From Burkholderiales bacterium UBA4615 (GTDB lineage Bacteria > Pseudomonadota > Gammaproteobacteria > Burkholderiales > Burkholderiaceae_E): DNA of 5,371 bases. Where the stretch lies: positions 1-5,371 of the forward strand of contig DGIT01000063.1 in assembly GCA_002386465.1 (NCBI GenBank), given 5' to 3'. Under the pieces are notes generated by a model. The model saw nothing but the letters and a program-made list of their open reading frames with translations. It had not been told where the DNA came from and ran no database searches. The first letter of the stretch is position 1. The number at the start of each line of letters is the position of its first letter. This document shows positions 1 through 5,371 of this stretch, in pieces. The position numbers and the translations under genes are program-made.

Positions 1-511
1 AGCCCGCAGCGGGCAACGCTGTCGTGCTGGCCGAGGTCGCAGCAGCGCTCGGAGCCACCGGTTGCAGGGTGATCAGCACCTCGTTGCCTTCAACACGGGC
101 CTGCTGAACGACCGCGCGGCGCAGATTCAGCACGACGCGCGTGCGCTCACCGGACTGAACCAGATTGGCACTGCGCGCATCGCCCTGACCGAGTTCGACC
201 GCACTTTGGCCGACGGCATTGGCGGTATCCGGGAAATCAAGCGCCAGACGCGGCGGATTGGCGATGATGAAGCTGGCCGGTACGCTGGCCGGTGGCACCT
301 TCATCTGGACACTCACCACCGTGGCGCTGCCCTGCTGCGTGGCTCGCACCGCCTCGATCGCATTGGACTGGGCCTGTGCCGAGGCGGCCCAGCCGATCAA
401 GGCTGCGAGCCCAAGTGCGTGATGAACCATCCGCACAATGGTACGGCGCACGATTGCTTCCCGAAACACTGCGGTCGGCCGGGACGGCGTGCGCGCGAAC
501 CAAACTCTCAT
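1..511 (-). CDS. pilQ: Type IV pilus secretin PilQ, N-terminal part (runs off the left edge)
   Basis: PilQ forms the outer-membrane secretin ring through which the type IV pilus is extruded and retracted. About 170 N-terminal residues are visible. The ATG at 511 overlaps the pilP stop as ATGA, the same arrangement as elsewhere in this operon. A hydrophobic signal-peptide core follows at about residues 31-43, ending in a cleavage-like ASAQA motif at 43-47. Residues about 50-152 read as an AMIN domain, a beta-rich module with short motifs such as RLALDF and TRVVLNL that in this family binds peptidoglycan. An Ala/Ser/Thr-rich stretch then begins near 153 and continues to the edge, as is common between AMIN modules of betaproteobacterial PilQ. 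The secretin pore domain lies outside the window. The leader before the hydrophobic core is long and arginine-rich; an in-frame ATG at 430 would give an ordinary signal peptide and may be the true start. Identity is firm from sequence and operon position; the start is uncertain. Confidence 0.93.
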   Translation of the reverse strand, partial: MRVWFARTPSRPTAVFREAIVRRTIVRMVHHALGLAALIGWAASAQAQSNAIEAVRATQQGSATVVSVQMKVPPASVPASFIIANPPRLALDFPDTANAVGQSAVELGQGDARSANLVQSGERTRVVLNLRRAVVQQARVEGNEVLITLQPVAPSAAATSASTTALPAAG

Positions 512-1104
512 TTTCCGGATTCCTGAAGCTGCAGTTCAGTGATGCGTTCGACCCAGTCACCTGCAGCATCCTGGACCAGTTCACGCACGAAGACCCCGGA
601 CTCCGAGATCCGGGTCACACGGCCGAAATTCTGCCCGATATGGTGGCCCACTCGAACCTGGTACAGCGCAGTGTCGGCCTTGAGCAACGCCACCTGTGTA
701 TTGCCCTGGCGCAAATTACCCACCATGCGCAGTGTATCCAGCGGAAAAGACTCCAATGCCTCACGGCGCCTGGCCAGATCAGGCTGCAGGCTGGCGCCCG
801 ACGAAGACGAGGCACTCGCGACCATGATGCGCAAACGGCCCAGGCTGAACGGGTCCGCCTGGTCACTGACGCGATAACGGAACGGCTCGAAGCGCTTGGG
901 TTCGGAGACCTTCTCGACCACGGTCGGTGTGGCCTGACGGGTTTCGTCCATCCAGGTCTGCAGGTCCTGATGACCGCTGTCACAGCCTGCGAGTACGGTC
1001 ATTGCCAGCGTCAAGCCACTGATCTGAAGTGCGCGTCGTATGCGCGGCGTGCGAGGTGCGCAGCGCTTGGGCAGGCTTCCTGCCACGGGTATCAAGGTCT
1101 TCAT
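508..1104 (-). CDS. pilP: Type IV pilus inner-membrane lipoprotein PilP
   Basis: PilP is a periplasmic lipoprotein that joins the PilN/PilO inner-membrane pair to the secretin PilQ. The 198-residue product has a hydrophobic segment (about 27-40) ending in a lipobox VLAGC, with Cys41 as the lipidated residue. Asp42 at +2 is, by the E. coli rule, an inner-membrane retention signal, which fits the known location of PilP. A flexible region follows, with ADPFSLGRL at 83-91 and a serine-rich patch at 98-102. The conserved beta-sandwich domain fills about 117-195, with family-typical stretches ESFPLDTLRMVGN (118-130), VRVGHHIGQNFGRV (150-163) and ELVQDAAGDWVER (175-187). Its ATG overlaps the pilO stop (ATGA), and its stop overlaps the pilQ start, so translation is probably coupled. 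An AAGGAG ribosome binding site lies 10 bases upstream, inside pilO. The region before the hydrophobic core (1-24) is longer and more basic than usual for a lipoprotein signal, but no better-placed start is evident. Confidence 0.95.
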   Translation of the reverse strand: MKTLIPVAGSLPKRCAPRTPRIRRALQISGLTLAMTVLAGCDSGHQDLQTWMDETRQATPTVVEKVSEPKRFEPFRYRVSDQADPFSLGRLRIMVASASSSSGASLQPDLARRREALESFPLDTLRMVGNLRQGNTQVALLKADTALYQVRVGHHIGQNFGRVTRISESGVFVRELVQDAAGDWVERITELQLQESGK

Positions 1105-1787
1105 TTCTTGGCGGCTCCTTCTGCGGCCTTCTTCTTGGCGTCTGCGGCGCGGGCCTGGGCAATTTCTTCTGCATCCAGGTAGCGGAAGGTGCGGGCCGTG
1201 GCATCCATGGTCAGCAGCGCCGTCTTGTCCTGCTGCTGGATCGACAGGTTGTGCAGGGTCACAATCCTCGGCAGGTTGGCCAGGTCGCTCGCAAAGGCGC
1301 CCAGGTCATGATAGTTGCCCACCACGCGCACCGTGATCGGCAGTTCCGCATAGTAGTCCTTGACCACCACCTGGCCCGGCTTGAAGAGCTGTAGCTGCGC
1401 CCCCCGCCCGACACCGGCCTGATTGATGTCCGACAGCAGTGCATCCATCTCGGCTTTGCTGGGCAGCTGCTTTTCAAGCTGGCTCACATACTGCGAGACC
1501 TGTTCTTTCTGTTTGCGCAGCACGGGCAGGTTGACCGCCTGACGGATCTTGTCGGTGTATTGCGCCTTGAGCTGCTGCTCTTCATTGCGTCCTGCTTCGA
1601 GCTCATCGAACAGGCCGCGCCAGTACAAGCCCCATCCCACTGCCAGCAGCGAAACGAAGAGGAGCGAGAACACCGCCACGCGCGGCAGCACCGGCCACAA
1701 GCCAGGATGACGGCCGTTGAGCCCCTGGAACTGGCGGGTGACACGGGTCATGTCGAATGATGGTCGGGCCTTGGATGAACGGGACAT
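1101..1787 (-). CDS. pilO: Type IV pilus inner-membrane alignment protein PilO
   Basis: PilO is a bitopic inner-membrane protein that pairs with PilN in the periplasm and, with PilP, aligns the pilus motor with the secretin. The 228-residue product has a basic cytoplasmic N-terminus (1-36), one transmembrane helix (about 37-56) and a periplasmic coiled coil (about 60-107, rich in Glu, Lys and Gln). The ferredoxin-like PilO core follows. Its most recognisable stretches are LPSKAEMDALLSDINQAG (108-125), GRGAQLQLFKPG (127-138), and YAELPITVRVVGNYHDLGAF (146-165) with NLPRIVTLHNL after it. A Lys/Ala-rich tail (about 212-228) extends past the core and looks disordered. The gene starts 15 bases after the pilN stop, and its TGA overlaps the pilP ATG. 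The ribosome binding site is weak (GCAGG about 8 bases from ATG), so translation may depend on ribosomes finishing pilN. Confidence 0.95.
   Translation of the reverse strand: MSRSSKARPSFDMTRVTRQFQGLNGRHPGLWPVLPRVAVFSLLFVSLLAVGWGLYWRGLFDELEAGRNEEQQLKAQYTDKIRQAVNLPVLRKQKEQVSQYVSQLEKQLPSKAEMDALLSDINQAGVGRGAQLQLFKPGQVVVKDYYAELPITVRVVGNYHDLGAFASDLANLPRIVTLHNLSIQQQDKTALLTMDATARTFRYLDAEEIAQARAADAKKKAAEGAAKK
1115..1120 (-). promoter_or_regulatory. Ribosome binding site of pilP
   Basis: The minus strand reads AAGGAG here, 10 bases before the pilP ATG at 1104 and inside the last codons of pilO. It supports the ATGA-overlap start for pilP despite the long leader that start gives. Confidence 0.7.
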
Positions 1788-1789
1788 GA

Positions 1790-1800
1790 TGCAGCCTGCA
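1790..1800. repeat. Short perfect inverted repeat in the pilN-pilO gap
   Basis: TGCAG-C-CTGCA is a perfect 5+1+5 palindrome filling most of the 15-base gap between the pilN stop and the pilO start. It overlaps the weak ribosome binding site of pilO. It is too short and tight to be a terminator and may be chance. Confidence 0.4.
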
Positions 1801-1802
1801 GG

Positions 1803-2555
1803 TCAGCGTGCCGCGCCAAGCTTGACGGGCTCGGTCGATGGCGTCGAAGTGGTGGGCGTCGCACTGCGCGCGCCGGCTTCCGAAGACGGTGTGGCGCGAT
1901 GCACCATCGCATTCAGGGTGAATTCGTACACCTTGCGCACCTCCTTGTCCTTGGCACCCGGCGCAGGCTTGAGCTCGACCTCCTTGATCTCACCGAGTTC
2001 GGGCCGCTCCAGCCAGGGGCTGCGCTCCGACAGATTGCGCAGCAGCTCGGCGACGCGTTCATTGGTCTGTGCATGACCCGTAAGCGTCACACGCCGGTCG
2101 TCCTGCTTGAGCGAGCGCAAATACAGGCCTTCCGGCGCCATCTTCATCAGCTCGTCGAACAGATGCACCGGCAGCGTGCGCTCGCTTTGCAGGTCTTCGA
2201 CCGCCTTCTGACGCGCCCGCAAGGCAGCAATCTCTTCGCGCAGGGTACGAATCTCGGCGATCTGACGATCCAGGCGCATGTTCTCTTCGCGTACGAACTG
2301 ATTACGCTCGCGCTGCACATCGATACCCTGACTGATCACCATACCGCCCGCAAACACCGCTGCAGCACCCGCCAGCGCCACAACGCCCAGCATCGACAGA
2401 AATTCGCGCTTGCGCCGCTCGCGGGCCGCTTCGCGATGAGGCAGCAGATTGATACGGATGGCCGCGACCCGAGGCAAAGCGGGTGGTGCCGGCTCACGCG
2501 TCCCGGTCGGGATGGCGGTGGCTGTGCGTTTGCCAAACATCGTGCGCCGGCTCAT
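1803..2555 (-). CDS. pilN: Type IV pilus inner-membrane alignment protein PilN
   Basis: PilN spans the inner membrane once. Its cytoplasmic N-terminus carries the INLLP motif that docks into PilM, and its periplasmic part pairs with PilO. I start it at the ATG at 2555, not the in-frame ATG at 2585. The 2555 start overlaps the pilM TGA as ATGA and has a GAGGAGG ribosome binding site 8 bases upstream. This gives 250 residues. INLLPHRE lies at 35-42, followed by a basic stretch, a transmembrane helix (about 53-75), a coiled coil (about 81-127) and the PilN core (about 127-215, with LPVHLFDELMKMAPEGLYLR and TGHAQTNERVAELLRNLSER). The last 30 or so residues are Ser/Thr/Pro/Ala-rich and probably disordered. 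In most PilN proteins the INLLP motif sits within a few residues of the start. The 34-residue basic and proline-rich lead-in is therefore unusual. The family call is secure. Confidence 0.95.
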   Translation of the reverse strand: MSRRTMFGKRTATAIPTGTREPAPPALPRVAAIRINLLPHREAARERRKREFLSMLGVVALAGAAAVFAGGMVISQGIDVQRERNQFVREENMRLDRQIAEIRTLREEIAALRARQKAVEDLQSERTLPVHLFDELMKMAPEGLYLRSLKQDDRRVTLTGHAQTNERVAELLRNLSERSPWLERPELGEIKEVELKPAPGAKDKEVRKVYEFTLNAMVHRATPSSEAGARSATPTTSTPSTEPVKLGAAR

Positions 2556-3634
2556 GCGTCGAACCTCCTCATGGCCAAGCCGCAACTCACCATGAGCGCG
2601 GGAGCATCGACCTGCAGCTGACGTTCACGGATGCTCGGGGCAATCTCCATCCCCTGGAACGGGCTCATGATTTCCGTGGCGACCTGCGTGCGCTCAGCGA
2701 TGGCCTCAGCCAGCCCGGGCGTCACTGCAGCCCCGCCCGCCAGAAAGATGCGATCGACCTTTGAGTAGGGCGTGGACGTGAACAGGAACTGCAGGGCGCG
2801 CGCCACTTCTGTGGCGCCTTGCTCAAGAAACGGGGTCAGCACATCGCTGGCGTAGTTGGCGGGCAACTCGCCACTGCGCTTTTTCGATTCAGCCTCATCA
2901 GCACCCAATCCATAGCAGCGCACGATATCCTGGGTCAGGACGCCGCCGCCAAATGGCTGTTCACGCTCGAACACTGTCTTGCCGTTAAGGACCACCGTCA
3001 GGCTGGTTGTCGACTGACCCATGTCGAAGACGGCGAGCACCATGCCTTCGCCCTCATTGGGTAAAAATTGCGTGATGTGGTCGATGGCAATGCGCGCGGC
3101 ATAGGGCTGCACATCGATCACGACCGGCTTGAGTCCGGCCATCTCGGCGATCACCACACGGTCCTCGATCCGCTCCCGCCGCGAGGCGGCCAGCAGCACC
3201 TCAACATCGTCGGGCGATTGCTCGGAGGGTCCCAGGATCTGGAAATCGAGATTGACCTCATCGATCGAAAACGGGATGTACTGGCTCGCCTCGGACTCAA
3301 CCTGCACCTCATAGTCTTCTTCGAGCAGGCCGGCCGGCAGCATGATCCGCTTGGCAATGACGGCTGATGAGGGCAGCGCGAGCGCTGCCTGTTTGGCTTT
3401 GGCACCGGTGCGTCGCAACGCTCGAGTCAGTGCAGTGGCCACCGCCTCGGGCTTTTCAACATTGCCATCGACGATCGCGCCGCGCTCCACCGGCTCGATC
3501 GCGTAACGCTCCAGGCGCATACCGCCTTTGGCACCGGGCACCAACTCGACCAGCTTCACACTGGTGGCGGTGACATCGATGCCAAGCAGCGGTTGCGATC
3601 CGCGCTGCATCCATCCTTGAAAGCTGAAAGCCAC
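2552..3634 (-). CDS. pilM: Type IV pilus assembly protein PilM, actin-like ATPase fold
   Basis: PilM is a cytoplasmic actin/FtsA-like nucleotide-binding protein. It grips the N-terminal peptide of PilN and couples the cytoplasmic motor side to the PilN/PilO/PilP/PilQ alignment complex. Starting from GTG at 3634 the product has 360 residues, close to the usual length of about 350-360. Visible actin-fold motifs are the phosphate-1 loop LLGIDVTATSVKLVEL (16-31), the phosphate-2 loop AVFDMGQSTTSLTVV (201-215) and the adenosine-region motif RIFLAGGAAVTPGL (295-308). The family stretch EASQYIPFSIDEVNLDFQIL (115-134) is also present. The reading frame stays open to a GTG at 3679, but that start has no ribosome binding site and adds atypical residues. 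The GTG at 3634 has AGGG 7 bases upstream. An ATG at 3610 is a third possibility, with AAGGA only 3 bases away. The TGA overlaps the pilN ATG. It is the first gene of the operon, so its promoter should lie in the spacer upstream. Confidence 0.95.
   Translation of the reverse strand: MAFSFQGWMQRGSQPLLGIDVTATSVKLVELVPGAKGGMRLERYAIEPVERGAIVDGNVEKPEAVATALTRALRRTGAKAKQAALALPSSAVIAKRIMLPAGLLEEDYEVQVESEASQYIPFSIDEVNLDFQILGPSEQSPDDVEVLLAASRRERIEDRVVIAEMAGLKPVVIDVQPYAARIAIDHITQFLPNEGEGMVLAVFDMGQSTTSLTVVLNGKTVFEREQPFGGGVLTQDIVRCYGLGADEAESKKRSGELPANYASDVLTPFLEQGATEVARALQFLFTSTPYSKVDRIFLAGGAAVTPGLAEAIAERTQVATEIMSPFQGMEIAPSIRERQLQVDAPALMVSCGLAMRRFDA
2564..2570 (-). promoter_or_regulatory. Strong ribosome binding site that fixes the pilN start
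   Basis: The minus strand reads GAGGAGG, 8 bases before the ATG at 2555 and inside the end of pilM. It lies between the two possible upstream pilN starts (2585 and 2555), so it points to 2555 as the real one. Confidence 0.85.
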
Positions 3635-3641
3635 GGCGATG

Positions 3642-3647
3642 CCCTGT
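3642..3647 (-). promoter_or_regulatory. Probable ribosome binding site of pilM
   Basis: The minus strand reads ACAGGG, leaving 7 bases between AGGG and the GTG at 3634. It is only a partial match to AGGAGG, but it is the best-placed one among the three candidate pilM starts (3679, 3634, 3610). Confidence 0.45.
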
Positions 3648-3664
3648 AGAGAAAGTCGGGGTGA

Positions 3665-3705
3665 TAACAGTTGGAACACACTGTAACGCCGGCCTTAACA
3701 GTTGG
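3665..3705. repeat. Direct repeat TAACAGTTGG with an inverted ACTGT half-site between the copies
   Basis: TAACAGTTGG occurs exactly at 3665-3674 and again at 3696-3705, 31 bases apart start to start, close to three helical turns. Between them, ACTGT at 3680-3684 is the inverse of the ACAGT core. This gives a dyad ACAGT-N8-ACTGT (3667-3684) and a wider dyad ACTGT-N13-ACAGT (3680-3702) around the palindrome GCCGGC (3688-3693). Position just upstream of pilM suggests an operator or activator site. The binding protein is unknown. Confidence 0.5.
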
Positions 3706-3833
3706 TTCGCCGGGCGGTCCCCGCTGGTCATGCAGACCTGCCCGTTCGTCGCGCAGGCGGATTTTGGTCGACTTTCGGGGCCCGGATCGGCCGCGAATCG
3801 AGCTGCCCGAGGTGCAGCACACCGGTGCGCCGG

Positions 3834-3839
3834 TATACT
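3834..3839 (+). promoter_or_regulatory. Probable -10 element of the PBP1A gene promoter
   Basis: TATACT matches the sigma-70 -10 consensus at five of six positions and lies 39 bases before the start codon. Transcription would begin near 3846, giving a leader of about 33 bases. The -35 region (about 3811-3817) matches poorly, so an activator may help or the promoter may be modest. Confidence 0.5.
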
Positions 3840-3878
3840 CGGCTCCCCCCATCACCCCACTGCTGCGGCCTAGCCACC

Positions 3879-5371
3879 ATGTCCTCTCTGCAAGCGCGCG
3901 CCTCTCTTTTTCGCGCGCGAACGGCGCTGCAGCAGGTCGCTGCCCGCTCCGGCCAGCGTGGCATCGGGCTGCTTGCGCTGCTCGTCGGGGTTCCGCTCGC
4001 GCTGGCGGCCATTGCCGCATTGACGCTTGTCCTGACTGCCGTGCTGGGTTCCGAGCGGTTGCCCTCGATGGAGGTCCTGACCGATTACCGGCCGAAGGTG
4101 CCTTTGCGCATCTGGTCCGAAGATGGTGTGCTGATTGGCGAATTCGGCGAAGAACGGCGCAGCGTGGTGCGCATCGAAGATGTGCCCGCCGTGATGAAGC
4201 AGGCCATTCTGGCCGCTGAAGACGATCGCTTCTTCGAGCACAGCGGCGTCGATCTGGTTGGTATTGCACGCGCGGCACTGGCCAATGTGGCCGCCGGTGG
4301 TAAGGCGCAGGGCGCCAGCACCATCACCATGCAGCTGGCACGTAACTTCTTTCTGTCCAACGAGCGCAGCTACAGCCGCAAGATCTACGAGATCCTGCTC
4401 GCGATTCGCATTGAAAAGACCCTGACCAAGGAGCAGATCCTCGAGATTTATCTGAACCAGATTTTTCTGGGGCAGCGCGCCTACGGTTTCGCCTCGGCCT
4501 CACAGATCTATTTCGGTAAACCGCTTGCAAAAGTGAGCGCAGCAGAAGCCGCGATGCTTGCGGGCCTGCCCAAGGCCCCTTCCGCCTACAACCCGGTGGT
4601 CAACCCCAAGCGTGCACGCATCCGCCAGGAATACATCCTGGGGCGCATGCGCACGCTGGGCTATCTGAACGACACGCAGTACCAGACCGCAATCGCCGAG
4701 CCGCTCAAGTTGCAACCGGATCGCGGCGACTACGCACTCAAGGCTCCTTACGCTGCTGAATACGCCCGTGTACTCGCCTTTGAGCAGTTCAAGGAAGACA
4801 CCTATACCGCCGGGCTCAACGTCTACACCACCATTCGTTCGACCGATCAGCGCGCGGCCAACGACGCGGTCCAGAGAGGCGTGCTCAATTACGATCGTCG
4901 CTATGGATACCGCGGCCCTGAGGCAGTGGTCGAGTTGCCAACCACTGCAGCCCGGCGGGACGAAAAGATTGAAGAAGCGCTGCTTGAGGCAGGCGACATC
5001 GACGGCTTCCTGCCAGCAGTCGTGACCGAAGTCACTGCCCGCTCGATTCGCGCCAGTCGCAGCCGGGGTCAGACCATCGACATCACCGGAGATGGCCTGC
5101 GCTTTGCAGCCAATTGGCTGCCTGAACGCGGTTCACCCAACCGACGCCTGAAGCCCGGTGCGGTCATTCGTGTGCGAGAAGGCGCCAAGGGCGGCTGGGA
5201 AGTCACGCAATTGCCCGAAGTGCAATCGGCCTTCATCTCTGCGAGCACCGACACCGGTGCCATTCGCGCACTGGTCGGCGGATTCGATTTCAATCGCAAC
5301 AAGTTCAACCGCGCCACCCAGGCGTGGCGCCAGCCGGGTTCCAGCTTCAAGCCCTTCATCTATTCGGCCGC
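3879..5371 (+). CDS. mrcA: Bifunctional penicillin-binding protein 1A (glycosyltransferase/transpeptidase), runs off the right edge
   Basis: This class A PBP polymerises lipid II into glycan strands and crosslinks the peptides; it is anchored in the inner membrane facing the periplasm. The visible 497 residues show a basic cytoplasmic tail (1-27) and a transmembrane helix (about 28-56). The GT51 glycosyltransferase domain follows, with EDDRFFEHSGVD (114-125, catalytic Glu114), GASTITMQLARN (145-156), RKIYE (167-171, second conserved Glu171), EIYLNQIFLG (189-198) and LAGLPKAPSAYNP. The linker passes VYTTI (315-319) into an OB-like insert (about 345-445) typical of PBP1A. The transpeptidase domain starts near 448 and reaches its SxxK motif SSFK, with nucleophile Ser488 and Lys491, just before the edge. 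About 280-300 more residues, including the SxN and KTG motifs, should follow. The ATG at 3879 lacks a ribosome binding site, but it is the first ATG after the putative promoter and leaves a sensible membrane anchor. The symbol ponA is also used for this gene. Confidence 0.95.
   Translation, partial: MSSLQARASLFRARTALQQVAARSGQRGIGLLALLVGVPLALAAIAALTLVLTAVLGSERLPSMEVLTDYRPKVPLRIWSEDGVLIGEFGEERRSVVRIEDVPAVMKQAILAAEDDRFFEHSGVDLVGIARAALANVAAGGKAQGASTITMQLARNFFLSNERSYSRKIYEILLAIRIEKTLTKEQILEIYLNQIFLGQRAYGFASASQIYFGKPLAKVSAAEAAMLAGLPKAPSAYNPVVNPKRARIRQEYILGRMRTLGYLNDTQYQTAIAEPLKLQPDRGDYALKAPYAAEYARVLAFEQFKEDTYTAGLNVYTTIRSTDQRAANDAVQRGVLNYDRRYGYRGPEAVVELPTTAARRDEKIEEALLEAGDIDGFLPAVVTEVTARSIRASRSRGQTIDITGDGLRFAANWLPERGSPNRRLKPGAVIRVREGAKGGWEVTQLPEVQSAFISASTDTGAIRALVGGFDFNRNKFNRATQAWRQPGSSFKPFIYSA

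Larger units (their letters stand above)
3635..3878. other. Divergent spacer between pilM and the PBP1A gene
   Basis: This non-coding spacer of about 244 bases separates the divergent starts and must hold both promoters. The right part contains a convincing TATACT -10 for the PBP gene. The left part contains repeated ACAGT/ACTGT half-sites. I could not find a convincing sigma-70 promoter pair for pilM. The TGTTAT at 3664-3669 (minus strand) is a possible -10 but has no matching -35. The open frames crossing the spacer have no ribosome binding sites or protein-like composition. Confidence 0.7.

Noticed and set aside
292..1182. A 296-codon plus-strand open frame antisense to pilP and pilQ
   Set aside because: It lies opposite well-recognised pil genes, has no family-like motifs or ribosome binding site, and its composition is that of a high-GC shadow frame.
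2556..2585. Longer pilN starting at the in-frame ATG at 2585
   Set aside because: The strong GAGGAGG ribosome binding site lies downstream of that ATG and is ideally spaced for the ATG at 2555, which also overlaps the pilM stop.
1899..2621. A 240-codon plus-strand open frame antisense to pilN
   Set aside because: The His/Gln/Arg-rich translation shows no domain, and it mirrors the codon pattern of pilN on the other strand.
3820..3833. CCGGTGCGCCGG as a possible operator or terminator palindrome
   Set aside because: The inverted symmetry is imperfect and the spacer is GC-rich, so such near-palindromes are expected by chance; no T-run follows.
3873..3882. GCCACCATG context at the PBP1A start resembles a eukaryotic Kozak sequence
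   Set aside because: The gene and its surroundings are clearly bacterial, so the resemblance is coincidence.
3556..4278. A 240-codon minus-strand open frame crossing the divergent spacer
   Set aside because: It overlaps the start of pilM and the N-terminus of PBP1A in a different frame, is Arg/Ala/Pro-rich without motifs, and would need a gene across the shared promoter region.

Overview
The window is a GC-rich, gene-dense chromosomal segment from a proteobacterium. The protein sequences and gene order point to a betaproteobacterium, perhaps of the Rhodocyclales (Azoarcus/Thauera-like). That placement is an inference from general resemblance and was not tested by a search. There are no RNA genes, mobile elements, CRISPR arrays or phage traces.

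Layout. On the minus strand, from 3634 down to the left edge, lies the type IV pilus alignment operon pilM-pilN-pilO-pilP-pilQ. PilQ is cut off by the window edge after about 170 residues. The genes are packed as one transcription unit. pilM/pilN, pilO/pilP and pilP/pilQ each share a 4-base ATGA stop/start overlap, and pilN and pilO are 15 bases apart. Divergently, on the plus strand from 3879 to the right edge, lies a bifunctional class A penicillin-binding protein of the PBP1A type (mrcA/ponA). It is cut off just after its transpeptidase active-site serine. About 244 bases separate the two divergent start codons. This spacer holds a good -10 hexamer for the PBP gene and a cluster of short repeated half-sites just upstream of pilM.

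How the genes work together. PilM is a cytoplasmic actin-like protein that holds the N-terminal INLLP peptide of PilN. PilN and PilO are single-span inner-membrane proteins that pair in the periplasm. PilP is a lipoprotein that links PilN/PilO to PilQ, and PilQ is the outer-membrane secretin through which the pilus leaves. PBP1A builds and crosslinks peptidoglycan, the layer this envelope-spanning machine must cross. The PBP1A/pilMNOPQ divergent arrangement is well known in beta- and gammaproteobacteria.

I see no previously undescribed system here. The points worth a second look are modest: an ACAGT/ACTGT half-site cluster in the divergent spacer, an unusually long N-terminal extension on PilN ahead of INLLP, long arginine-rich leaders on PilP and PilQ, and several start-codon corrections that the local ribosome binding sites support.
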